From Clostridia bacterium (GTDB lineage Bacteria > Bacillota > Clostridia > Christensenellales > UBA1242), in the NCBI GenBank assembly GCA_023228225.1, contig JALOBO010000014.1, positions 1-33,272 of the forward strand: a DNA stretch of 33,272 bases, read 5' to 3'. The notes under the pieces are model-generated. The model did not search any database, had not been told where the DNA came from, and saw only the letters and a list, made by a program, of their open reading frames with translations. Position 1 is the first letter of the stretch; each line of letters begins with the position of its first letter. Shown one piece after another: positions 1-7,964 of the stretch. The translations under genes were made by a program, and so were the position numbers.

Positions 1-1203
1 TTTGATAACGATACGATACACGTTTGACGCAGGTGCGACTGCAAATGTTACAGTTACTGTATTGACACCAGTCACGACGTAATCAGCATATACGATTTCA
101 CCTGTTGAAATTTCTCGTAATTCAACAATAACGTCAAGTGTATTTAAGTTATGCGTAATTGGAATTGATGTTAATAAAGGTGAACCTTGAACAATGTTTG
201 CAGCATATCTGCCTACAAGATTCGTTAAGTGAGTTGTTAACTTTAATGGTGTGATTGCACGAGCATCATCAGTTCCTGTTGTTACTTCTGCTTGCGTTGC
301 AATTTCGATTAAACCGGCACGTGTTTCTGTTGATGTAACAGAAGCTAAAGATGCAGGTGTAATTGCTTTATTTGTATCAGTTCCAGTTTGTGCTTCTGCG
401 TTTGTTGCAAGATAAACCATACCAAGTATAGTTGTAGTTGCTTGTTGTCTGTTACTTTCTAATGCAATCCAGTCAGCAGCAGTAGTTGGTCCTGCGTCAT
501 CTTTATTTGCAATAATAACATCACCAACGTTTAATGTCATTTGTCCGCCTACGTTACCTGCAACTGTTACATACCAATAATCGCCTTTTTGAGTTCCTGG
601 GGCAGCTCCAACTACAGGGAACGTTGACCCTGATGCGTCAAATGATCCTTCAAGATTTCCTAACGCAACAACAGTAGTATCAATATACGATTTTATTGCA
701 GTTGATGTTGCTAATGTTGTTGTTGATGCATTTGCTAAATCCGATACAACGCCTACAGCTGATGTAACACCAGTGCCAGCAACAACACGACCGATAACAG
801 TCATTGTTGCAACATCTTGAATTTTTGCAAACGTTACGTTCTTATCTGTAATTTTAATAGTCGTAACAGAATTAGAAGCTAATTCATTATTGCTAACACC
901 GCCTGTTGCAATTTTAACGCCTGATGCACTTACAGATAATGTTGCGCCATCAAGATTTACTGCTAATGATATTGCACCTGTTGTGCCACCGCCAGTTAAA
1001 CCGTTTCCTGCAGTAACTGCAGTTATATCGCCTGCCATACTTTTCCAAGCAGCAGCAGTTCCGTCGTAATAATAGACTAATTGGTCTGACGTATTATAAT
1101 ATACTTGACCCGCAACTGGTGATCCAGGAGGTGTTCCTAAATTTTGCAATGCAACATTTAGTATTTGATTTTTCGTCAAGTCTAAATTACTTAATAGTTT
1201 CAT
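1..1203 (-). CDS. Tail fibre protein, 3' end cut by window edge
   Basis: The reading frame is open from an ATG at 1203 to the window edge (401 codons, no stop seen), so only the extreme C-terminus is missing. The product is a fibre that should contact the host surface. The N-terminus has the typical fibre attachment pattern (KNQILNVALQNLG, then GQVYYNTSDQLVYYYDGT). Residues about 261-286 and 297-322 form two copies of a phage fibre repeat, pattern G-hydrophobic-x-x-AT-x-AE-x-x-TGTD-x-x-x-AITP-x-x-L. The tail (residues about 349-400, starting ITHNL and ending YRIVI) is the beta-rich C-terminal module also seen at the end of the fibre at 1236-2429. A late-type promoter element lies 23 nt upstream of the ATG. 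Family assignment is firm; the receptor cannot be inferred. Confidence 0.85.
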   Translation of the reverse strand, partial: MKLLSNLDLTKNQILNVALQNLGTPPGSPVAGQVYYNTSDQLVYYYDGTAAAWKSMAGDITAVTAGNGLTGGGTTGAISLAVNLDGATLSVSASGVKIATGGVSNNELASNSVTTIKITDKNVTFAKIQDVATMTVIGRVVAGTGVTSAVGVVSDLANASTTTLATSTAIKSYIDTTVVALGNLEGSFDASGSTFPVVGAAPGTQKGDYWYVTVAGNVGGQMTLNVGDVIIANKDDAGPTTAADWIALESNRQQATTTILGMVYLATNAEAQTGTDTNKAITPASLASVTSTETRAGLIEIATQAEVTTGTDDARAITPLKLTTHLTNLVGRYAANIVQGSPLLTSIPITHNLNTLDVIVELREISTGEIVYADYVVTGVNTVTVTFAVAPASNVYRIVIK

Positions 1204-1222
1204 TTTCTATAATTATTTTATT

Positions 1223-1235
1223 TATTTATATATTC
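1223..1235 (-). promoter_or_regulatory. Late-type promoter element GAATATATAAATA
   Basis: An exact copy of the recurring GAATATATA element, here with a full T4-like TATAAATA, in the gap before the fibre gene starting at 1203. It is the promoter-like signal of this window; function is inferred from recurrence and position. Confidence 0.6.
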
Positions 1236-2429
1236 TTAATTCACGTACGCTTTACCACTGAAAGCAGCAGTGAATGTCATAACAACTGTATTCATATCTT
1301 GATATTCTTTATCGCCATAAACTTCTGTGCTTGCTGAATCAACAATTGTGACTACAGCGTATTTTCCAAGATTGTGATTAATTGTCCAAGTTGCTGAAGC
1401 AACAATTTGATTATGCACATATGTTTTATCAGCAACTGATGCAAGTGCATCATCAACATATCCTTTTGTTGTTATATGATCGTTATCAGCAGCACCTGTT
1501 GCTATATCAGTAACACCTGATAATACATTTAGATTTGTTGTTGAGATAGTATCAGATTCGACAATTGAATCTAATGCGCTAATCATAACTCGACCATTAT
1601 TTAATGGTGCTGAAGCATTTGTACCGCCGTTTGCAATTGGTAGTATGTTAAATACATCAGCAGTTAAATCAACAGACGAACCACTCGAAACAACTCCGCT
1701 ATCAATTCTTAATAAACCGTCATTGATTCCTGATAACGTTAATCCAACAAATGATGGTGAATTTGTTGTTCCAAGATTTTGATTAAGGTTGCTAACGTAA
1801 CCCCATTGGGCATTAGTTATTACATTTGTATCAATATTCGATAATTGTGTTACCTCATTAGAAGTAAGACTAAGAACATTGTTATTATTGATACTAACGC
1901 CACCAACTGTTGGCATATTTGTGATTTCTATATCAGTAAACCAGCCTTTAGCAATTCGTGAACCTGTTGTTCCTATTTGATTTGTTGCTGAAATAGTTCC
2001 GCTTACATTTTGCAATAAGCCATTTCCTAATGATGTAAGTACAATGTTATTAAATGTAGGTATTGATGATGTCGAAACATTTTGATTCATGTTTCCTAAA
2101 TATCCCCACTTTGTAGAAGATATTGATGTTGACCCAATGTTTGCTAATTGCAAATATATGCCAGTTGTTAAACTTATAACATTATTATATTGTGCAAGTG
2201 ATAAATGATAAAATTCATTAACAGCACCACCTTGTTTCGATATTAATGTATTATGTGCAAGCGTTGGTATTCCGTTTGTTAATGATAGCCATTGAGCACC
2301 TATAAATCCTTCAAAATCTGTACCAGTCCATCGGATCATACCTGCAACAGCAGTGTCGGACGTATTTGGCAACATTTTTATAGTGCCATCTACTTGTATT
2401 GAATATTCTATCCGTTTAACTAACTCCAT
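1236..2429 (-). CDS. Tail fibre protein with fibre C-terminal domain
   Basis: A 397-residue fibre protein. Residues 1-35 (MELVKRIEYS, DGT-x-K, NTSD, GMIRW) are nearly identical in pattern to the N-terminus of the 751-residue fibre at 4149-6404, so the two probably dock on the same baseplate or fibre adaptor. Two internal repeats of about 100 residues carry WGYLGNMNQN (about 108-117) and WGYVSNLNQN (about 209-218) followed by P-x-F and L-x-x-GLL. LPIANGGTN is at about 263-271 and KGYVDDAL at about 322. The C-terminal module (INHNLGKYAVVTIVDS to FSGKAYVN) is a common beta-rich fibre tip domain. ATG start; a late-type element lies 20 nt upstream. Confidence 0.85.
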   Translation of the reverse strand: MELVKRIEYSIQVDGTIKMLPNTSDTAVAGMIRWTGTDFEGFIGAQWLSLTNGIPTLAHNTLISKQGGAVNEFYHLSLAQYNNVISLTTGIYLQLANIGSTSISSTKWGYLGNMNQNVSTSSIPTFNNIVLTSLGNGLLQNVSGTISATNQIGTTGSRIAKGWFTDIEITNMPTVGGVSINNNNVLSLTSNEVTQLSNIDTNVITNAQWGYVSNLNQNLGTTNSPSFVGLTLSGINDGLLRIDSGVVSSGSSVDLTADVFNILPIANGGTNASAPLNNGRVMISALDSIVESDTISTTNLNVLSGVTDIATGAADNDHITTKGYVDDALASVADKTYVHNQIVASATWTINHNLGKYAVVTIVDSASTEVYGDKEYQDMNTVVMTFTAAFSGKAYVN

Positions 2430-2445
2430 GTTCTATACTATTATT

Positions 2446-2458
2446 TTATTATATATTC
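2446..2458 (-). promoter_or_regulatory. Late-type promoter element GAATATATAATAA
   Basis: A copy of the GAATATATA element in the gap upstream of the fibre gene starting at 2429. The core ends 20 nt before the ATG. Confidence 0.55.
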
Positions 2459-2502
2459 GTTTGAATACATGGATAACTTCAACTTAATAAATCGAATGAA
2501 TT

Positions 2503-3171
2503 TTAAAAAACGTAATTGATGTCGTTTAAGTAATTACAATATGCACCAGTTAATAAAGCAGACCATGCGGTATTATCTGTAACATTAGGTATTGATGTAC
2601 CATCATTGTATTTTGATGTTGCAAGATTTTGAGCAAGCCACGTTTGTGTGCCAATTGTAACTGAAGTATAAAAATTTCCATCTCCATCTGTTACTGTTGT
2701 ATTTGAATTATCGTTATCTCGTATGCAACGAATGCTTAACCCTGATGCGTAAAATGGATTTGAACTATAAAAAGTCGGACCTGTATAATTTAATAAATGT
2801 TCAAAAGCAGAATTAACATTTGCAATTGTTGACGACCAATACTCTGCACCGGTATTTGGATGTGTTTGAAATGTGCCATCTGTAAAACGTGTACCTGCAG
2901 GCTTACCCGTGAAACCTGTTGTATTTGTTGCACCAGTATTTGGCGAATCCCAATGTGTTGTTCCAGTTTCTTTTAATGGTCCACCAGCAACTCCTGAACC
3001 GCCAAGATACGTGATAAGTGTCCAGAACTCTGTATCGGTTGGCACGTGCCAACCTGTAGGAGCAAGCTTGCCTGTATTTACTGCATACCAATTGTACAAT
3101 CTTCCATAACCTAAAACAGATGGCGATTGTACTACTTGCGGTTTATATCCTAACAGATGAATGAATTCCAT
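2503..3171 (-). CDS. Circularly permuted FISUMP-domain (C-type-lectin-like) protein
   Basis: A 222-residue protein built from one FISUMP domain (Fibrobacter succinogenes major paralogous domain, related to DUF1566 and C-type-lectin-like folds) in swapped order. Residues about 22-151 are the usual second half: YGRLYNWYAVNTGKL, PTGWHVPTDTEFW, KETGTTHWDSPNTGATN, EYWSST and the closing SIRCIRD. Residues about 161-217 are the usual first half: DGDGNFYTSVTIGTQTWLAQNL, KYNDGTSIPNVTDNTAW and GAYCNYLND. In ordinary proteins GAYC-x-Y-x-ND leads directly into YG-x-LYNWY, so joining the ends would restore the standard order. Its position between fibre genes suggests a receptor-binding tip or adhesin. Its start abuts the stop of the preceding gene (TAAATG), implying coupled translation. 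No reverse transcriptase or template repeat is visible, so there is no evidence of diversity-generating retroelement activity. Confidence 0.8.
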   Translation of the reverse strand: MEFIHLLGYKPQVVQSPSVLGYGRLYNWYAVNTGKLAPTGWHVPTDTEFWTLITYLGGSGVAGGPLKETGTTHWDSPNTGATNTTGFTGKPAGTRFTDGTFQTHPNTGAEYWSSTIANVNSAFEHLLNYTGPTFYSSNPFYASGLSIRCIRDNDNSNTTVTDGDGNFYTSVTIGTQTWLAQNLATSKYNDGTSIPNVTDNTAWSALLTGAYCNYLNDINYVF

Positions 3172-3429
3172 TTAATACTGATTTATTAATTGATATGTTA
3201 CTTCAGCAGTTGTTGTTTCCTTTGTACAAAGTAAAACGTAAACATTTTTCTTTGCACCATCATATGTGAATTGTCCTGGTATTAAATGAAAGGTTGCAGG
3301 GAATATCGGTGCAACAGAACCTGTCAGTGTTAATAATTTACTAACATTTTCCTTATAAATTGCTGTAAAAGTTGTAGATGATAATGTTTTTTGTGAATTG
3401 ATTGAATTTGCTTGAAAAATCAATAACAT
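3172..3429 (-). CDS. Small beta-rich hypothetical protein of the fibre cluster
   Basis: An 85-residue protein of unknown family. It is rich in Thr, Ser and hydrophobic residues with a predicted beta-strand pattern, and there is no signal peptide or membrane segment. An in-frame stop nine bases upstream fixes ATG at 3429 as the start. Its stop is directly adjacent to the start of the FISUMP protein, so the two are probably co-translated and may act together at a fibre tip, for example as an adaptor or chaperone. That role is inference from position only. Confidence 0.55.
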   Translation of the reverse strand: MLLIFQANSINSQKTLSSTTFTAIYKENVSKLLTLTGSVAPIFPATFHLIPGQFTYDGAKKNVYVLLCTKETTTAEVTYQLINQY

Positions 3430-3448
3430 TATTTGTCATTGCTAATGT

Positions 3449-3505
3449 TCAGCGTGTATTACCACTTACCAATGAAGATAAACCAGACATTGATGAATTT
3501 GACAT
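3449..3505 (-). other. Short ORF or gene remnant (18 codons)
   Basis: An ATG at 3505 opens an 18-residue reading frame (MSNSSMSGLSSLVSGNTR) ending in TGA, in the gap before the gene at 3172-3429. The Ser-rich start looks like the first residues of a fibre-associated protein. A single frameshift does not join it to the next gene, because both frames carry stops between. It may be a leader peptide, a remnant or chance. Confidence 0.2.
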
Positions 3506-3523
3506 TATTATTTATTTTTTTAA

Positions 3524-4156
3524 TTATTTGAATCTTCCTTGTAAATGATTATAATTTTGCAATTCATAAATAGTTTTATTATGATCTATGCAAAGTCTTT
3601 TCAATAATACTTCTTCTAATGTATAACACAATGCAAATGTTATATCGTGTATACTTTTAAGCAATTTTATTTTTTCAAATACTTCATTAATATAAATATC
3701 TTTAAATGTAATATCATTAAATCCCAAAAGCCCACTGCATATAATATTTCCTATGTTATCAATCGAAATACCTAATTGCATAACTTCTTTGTTGAAACTA
3801 CAAGATCTTAATTTTTCTGTAATTATATCAGCATCTGTTTTTGGCATTTCATATAAAGTTGCATCAATATCAATATGTATGTATGGTTCTTTTTGAAATT
3901 CTTGTACTTGAAATTTTCCAATGTAAATTAATCTATCATCTATAATTGGAAAATTAATTATTTCAACATTATTCTTATCAATAATATCTTTTATAACTTC
4001 ATAGCCAGCAACATCAGTATACATTTTATAATCTGCTATTTTTGAATGAACACTGTAAGATTTTTGCAAATATTGTTTCATACTACGAATAGTAGAAAAT
4101 CCTGCATTTAATCTTTCTCCTTCAAAAGTATTATATGTCTGAATTATTTTATGCAT
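3524..4156 (-). CDS. Putative glycosyltransferase-like protein (DUF6734-like)
   Basis: A 210-residue protein in the fibre cluster. Its N-terminal half has the layout I associate with a Bacteroidota glycosyltransferase-like family (DUF6734): a start of the form KIIQTYNTFEGERLNAGF, then YKMYTDVAGYEVIKDI (about 43-58), then a strand ending in HIDID (94-98) followed by a short acidic turn. The DID at 96-98 could be the metal- and sugar-nucleotide-binding DxD of a GT-A fold. The C-terminal half (about 110-210) is not recognised. The start overlaps the end of the 751-residue fibre gene by 8 nt, so they are coupled. A likely role is decorating a fibre or a host surface glycan; this is inference. The family match is from memory of sequence pattern. 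Confidence 0.5.
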   Translation of the reverse strand: MHKIIQTYNTFEGERLNAGFSTIRSMKQYLQKSYSVHSKIADYKMYTDVAGYEVIKDIIDKNNVEIINFPIIDDRLIYIGKFQVQEFQKEPYIHIDIDATLYEMPKTDADIITEKLRSCSFNKEVMQLGISIDNIGNIICSGLLGFNDITFKDIYINEVFEKIKLLKSIHDITFALCYTLEEVLLKRLCIDHNKTIYELQNYNHLQGRFK

Positions 4157-6404
4157 AAACCTTTCCTCTTATAGTTCCAGTTAATGTAACAGAAACATAT
4201 GTTGTTGCAGGGTCAAAAGTTGCGTCATGACTAACTGCGAAAGTTAAGCCATCAGATATTTTTGGAATTGAATTTGTTCCTGATTGATATGTTCCGCCAA
4301 ATTCAGATGTTATGACATATCTATATCCGTCACCTGCTAGATTACCGTATGAACGATCAGAACTAACGTACGCACTATTTCTAGCGCCAAATTGACTTAT
4401 CGTGAATTTTGTATTTGTTGTTGGTATTACTCTATCAGTTAATAAAATTTGACTGAAGCCATCAAAATCAACGTATCCTTCAGTTAATCCTGTGAAGATA
4501 TTGATTGTATCTGTTGATGTGCTGGCTTTCATTCTAAAAATAACTTCAGCAGTAAAGAAGCCTCCTTGTAAAATGGTTCCTTTTACTGTTAAATCAGGAT
4601 TACTATTATTCTGCCATGTATACGCGTTTATTTTATTATCGACATATTTTTTGTTTACAACTTCTAAATCGTTTATAAATGCTAAATCATTATTATATAC
4701 TATTTTTCCATCGCCTTGTATATAAACCTTTTCATTGTTTTCAGTTAAGAATGAAGCTATTTTTTCTGTATCTGCAAGATATGTACGCCCAGTACTTCCA
4801 TCAGATTTACATGCGTTTAATGAGAATCCTGCACCACTAGGCGCAGTTGCACCTTGGTAACTTGTAATTGATACTGGTGCGTACGCGCCACCTGTCGAAT
4901 TTGTAAAACCTGCTAGTTGCATTCCGCCTATAGCATGTCCAACACCTGATACCATACCAGCAACTTGTCCATCTATTGCAGGTCCAAACGGTAATGACCC
5001 GAAAGGCGTGGCTGCCATGTATGTATTTCGATAATACGTAGATGCATTTCCATTTAATGTGAATACTTGGTTTGCACCTAAATATGAATATCCGCCAATA
5101 AGTAATTGTTCATTAAATTGTGTTGTGCCTGTAACTGTGCCACCTGTTAATGGAAGATAACTTCCAGATAAACCACTTATTGCGCTATCAACATAACCTT
5201 GTGTAGGAAACTTATTATTATTACTTGTTCCTGTTACGACACTTGTAATACCTGAAAGAACAGCTAAATTTGTTGTTGTAATTGTTGACGATTCGACAAT
5301 TTTTCCAAATGAACTTATCATAACGCGTCCATTAACTAAAGCAGTTGACGAGTTTGTTCCGCCATTTGCTATAGGTAATAACAAATTAGATATAACATTT
5401 GAAACTTTATTATTTACCCATTCAACATCGGGAATTGAACGGTTAACAAAGTTTGCGCTAAAATCATTATTGTAGATCATACCAGTAAATGATAATGATC
5501 CGCTTGATATTTCAAACGAATTATTTGCAACTAGCCAGTAAGCGTCAGCATTCGCGCTGATATTACTGAATGAACTCATTGGGTTACCAAAACTCAATGT
5601 ATGTCCTGCACCAAATACATAAGTATCTTCTGTAATTGCTCCACCGAATTTAATAACTTCATTTGAAATTGTTAATCCGTTTTCTGCTGTTAATTTCGGA
5701 ATACTTGCAATTTGCTTATCTACATATCCTTGTGTAACTAATTTATCGTTATTTATATCTGGACTGCCTACGCCTATCGTTATTCCTGTGATTCCGTCTA
5801 ATAAATTTAAAATATTTACAGAAACAGTGGATTCAATAATTGTGCCATTTTCGCTTATCATTACAAATCCATTTGCTAAAACCGCATTTGAATTTGTTCC
5901 ACCATTTGCTATCGGCAATATTCCAGAAACTTGCGAATCCAAATCTATTTTATTCGTCGTGCTCAAGAATCCGCCGCTTACAGATAAAGGTCCATCAGTT
6001 AAAGATGATAAATTTATGTTAGAGAATTCTGGTGCAGAACCAGACTTAACATCTTGGTCCAAACTTCCAAGTAAACCCCATTGATACGCTTCTATGACAG
6101 TATTTTGAATTTTAGCCAATTGCGTATATGCGTTATTGCTTATACCTATTAAGTTATTGTATTGAAATAAAGAAAGGTGATAAAAGTCATCATCTAAACC
6201 TCCTCCTTGTTTTGAACCTAGTGCATTATGTTCGATTGCTGAAATATCGCCTGTCAAAGATACCCATGCGCCATTTACAAAACCTTGTAAATCAACACCG
6301 TTCCATCTAATCATTCCACCAACACCAGCATCGCTAGTATTCTGTAACAATTTTAATGTGCCATCAATTTGTGCTGAATATTCTATTCGTTTAATTAACT
6401 CCAT
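4149..6404 (-). CDS. Long tail fibre protein (751 aa)
   Basis: The largest fibre in the window. Its N-terminus (MELIKRIEYS, DGT-x-K-x-L, NTSD, GMIRWNG) is paralogous to the fibre at 1236-2429 and probably anchors to the same partner. Residues about 103-140 carry the WGLLGSLDQD plus P-x-F repeat also seen in the paralog. LPIANGGTN occurs twice, at about 163 and 343, each followed by NG-x-VMIS and ES, and about 60 residues later by QGYVD, giving two copies of a unit of about 75 residues. YLPLTGGTVTG at about 416 is a frequent fibre motif. The last 170 residues are beta-rich, ending TLTGTIRGKVYA, and differ from the INHNL-type tip of the paralog. This suggests tip exchange on a shared shaft. ATG start with only a short gap from the preceding gene. 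Confidence 0.85.
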   Translation of the reverse strand: MELIKRIEYSAQIDGTLKLLQNTSDAGVGGMIRWNGVDLQGFVNGAWVSLTGDISAIEHNALGSKQGGGLDDDFYHLSLFQYNNLIGISNNAYTQLAKIQNTVIEAYQWGLLGSLDQDVKSGSAPEFSNINLSSLTDGPLSVSGGFLSTTNKIDLDSQVSGILPIANGGTNSNAVLANGFVMISENGTIIESTVSVNILNLLDGITGITIGVGSPDINNDKLVTQGYVDKQIASIPKLTAENGLTISNEVIKFGGAITEDTYVFGAGHTLSFGNPMSSFSNISANADAYWLVANNSFEISSGSLSFTGMIYNNDFSANFVNRSIPDVEWVNNKVSNVISNLLLPIANGGTNSSTALVNGRVMISSFGKIVESSTITTTNLAVLSGITSVVTGTSNNNKFPTQGYVDSAISGLSGSYLPLTGGTVTGTTQFNEQLLIGGYSYLGANQVFTLNGNASTYYRNTYMAATPFGSLPFGPAIDGQVAGMVSGVGHAIGGMQLAGFTNSTGGAYAPVSITSYQGATAPSGAGFSLNACKSDGSTGRTYLADTEKIASFLTENNEKVYIQGDGKIVYNNDLAFINDLEVVNKKYVDNKINAYTWQNNSNPDLTVKGTILQGGFFTAEVIFRMKASTSTDTINIFTGLTEGYVDFDGFSQILLTDRVIPTTNTKFTISQFGARNSAYVSSDRSYGNLAGDGYRYVITSEFGGTYQSGTNSIPKISDGLTFAVSHDATFDPATTYVSVTLTGTIRGKVYA

Positions 6405-6411
6405 TATGATA

Positions 6412-7740
6412 TTAAATTGTTATGCTGTTTGCTTTGTATTTCAAAATTCCTGTAAACCCAGTAGCATCTGCAATTACGTCTAACATTAAATTGTTTCCAC
6501 TTATTGATGCGTTGAAATTAATTCCAAGATTTGAATTTGTTGGCAATGTTATGTATTCTGTTTCTAAACCAGGATTTGCGCCATCGTGTAGCATTTTTAT
6601 GTTTCCTGTTGCAAAAAAACCGTTTCTTTCTAATGTATATGTTATATGAACAGCGCGTATTTGAGTTATATCGCATACTGATATACTTGTTGTTGCATTA
6701 TCTGCAATATTTTCAATAAATTCTGTGTCAACAGCAACAGGTTCACCATTCCATGATAGAATTGTGCCATTGTCGCTGAATAAATCTAAAGTTGAAATGT
6801 TTGTATGCTCATGATCATTAACCGCAACCAAATTATTGCCAACTATTGCAATTGTTGTACCGTCCACATTTACTGCTAGCCCATTGCCTGGTGTCCCAGC
6901 GTACAATGAAATCGCGCCTGCTGCGTATACCACTGCCGCATTTAATTTGTCATATGTTACAGCACCGCTGTATATTTTTCCATTGGTAACCGCATTATTC
7001 GATAATTGCGTTGCCGTGATACCACTATTCTTTACGTACAATGCAGTACTATTCCATCCAATTGTTGTATCGTCATACAATACACTTATTGTGTTTCCTA
7101 TTTTTGAAATTCCGTTTCCTGCAAGCAGAATACCAATGCCGTTAAATTGATTAAATGTTAATGTATCAGTTCCTAAATTGTATATTCCATTTGCCGCGAT
7201 TGGTGAACCGCCTGCAGCAGATAAAATATAACCAGCGCCTTTATTTACATTTCCTTTATTTACAAAACATGTCATTCCTAATCGAACTTCATTGCTGCTA
7301 GGCAATACGTTATCGCAGTCAGATGCTCTATAAAATTTGTTGTTTGTTACATTATACGTCCAAATACCATTGCCTTTTGCGTCTGATGCATTTTTGATTA
7401 AAATTCTAAAGCCGTCTGTTATTGATACGCCATCTATTGATTTTGGATTGATTATGTTACCCCAATAATCTGTTCCTTCGCCTGCTGTTTCCGCGTTATA
7501 TGTGTATGGCGAATTGTTTGTATTTTGCAATTCGGTAACAGTAGTAGTTGCAACATCGACAGGTTCTTTCGTAGAAGCAACATTTGTTTTTGTATCAACA
7601 TATATTTTTGTTGCAACGTCATTATCGGTTTGTGGAATACTTACATTGCTGATAGCATGTCCGTTCATTGAAAGGTCAGAATCGACAAGTAACTTTGCTA
7701 TCGTTACTGATGCATTCTTTATTTGTTTACCACTTATCAT
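6412..7740 (-). CDS. Tail fibre or baseplate-associated fibre protein (442 aa)
   Basis: A fibre-type protein. The N-terminus (MISGKQIKNASVTIAKL, then LSMNGHAISNVSIPQTDNDV and ATKIYVD) is a standard phage fibre start. The middle (about 65-200) contains a module around GFRILIKNASDAKGNGIWTY and FYRASDCDN that is common in fibre proteins. The C-terminal third is beta-rich (LDLFSDNGTILSWNGEPV and following). It lies immediately upstream in transcription from the long fibre, with only 7 nt between them. A late-type element with full TATAAATA sits 17 nt before the ATG, so this gene probably opens the fibre operon (fibres plus glycosyltransferase-like gene). Confidence 0.8.
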   Translation of the reverse strand: MISGKQIKNASVTIAKLLVDSDLSMNGHAISNVSIPQTDNDVATKIYVDTKTNVASTKEPVDVATTTVTELQNTNNSPYTYNAETAGEGTDYWGNIINPKSIDGVSITDGFRILIKNASDAKGNGIWTYNVTNNKFYRASDCDNVLPSSNEVRLGMTCFVNKGNVNKGAGYILSAAGGSPIAANGIYNLGTDTLTFNQFNGIGILLAGNGISKIGNTISVLYDDTTIGWNSTALYVKNSGITATQLSNNAVTNGKIYSGAVTYDKLNAAVVYAAGAISLYAGTPGNGLAVNVDGTTIAIVGNNLVAVNDHEHTNISTLDLFSDNGTILSWNGEPVAVDTEFIENIADNATTSISVCDITQIRAVHITYTLERNGFFATGNIKMLHDGANPGLETEYITLPTNSNLGINFNASISGNNLMLDVIADATGFTGILKYKANSITI

Positions 7741-7753
7741 TGTTCTTTTATTT

Positions 7754-7766
7754 TATTTATATATTC
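7754..7766 (-). promoter_or_regulatory. Late-type promoter element GAATATATAAATA
   Basis: An exact element with T4-like TATAAATA; the GAATATATA core ends 17 nt before the ATG at 7740. If the box is the -10 element, the leader would be only a few nucleotides long. Confidence 0.6.
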
Positions 7767-7964
7767 AATAATTGTGTTGTAAAAATAAATGTTTAGCAAG
7801 AAATAACTTGCGTAAGTCTTACACACGTTGTTGTTTGTGTACTTATATAATCTATCAATAACTCATATTTTGTCAACGTCTTTGCATACATATGCGTCCG
7901 CATTTTGATTTAAGTGTAGATTTGTAGTAGCACAGATGCTGTTAACATCATCAGATTAAATTTT
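7767..7964. other. Intergenic gap with weak inverted repeats
   Basis: This non-coding stretch of about 200 bases separates the 527-residue structural gene from the fibre operon. No gene is visible on either strand. It holds a GCAAG/CTTGC stem (7796-7811), a bulged stem AAGT-ACACA/TGTGT-ACTT (7814-7844), and an 18-bp near-palindrome GATGCTGTTAACATCATC (7935-7952). None has a strong U-tract. Partial termination or a regulatory site ahead of the late promoter at 7754-7766 is possible. Confidence 0.35.

Noticed and set aside
2503..3171. Diversity-generating retroelement target in the FISUMP protein
   Set aside because: The fold family is used by such systems, but no reverse transcriptase and no template copy of the C-terminal region were seen in this window.
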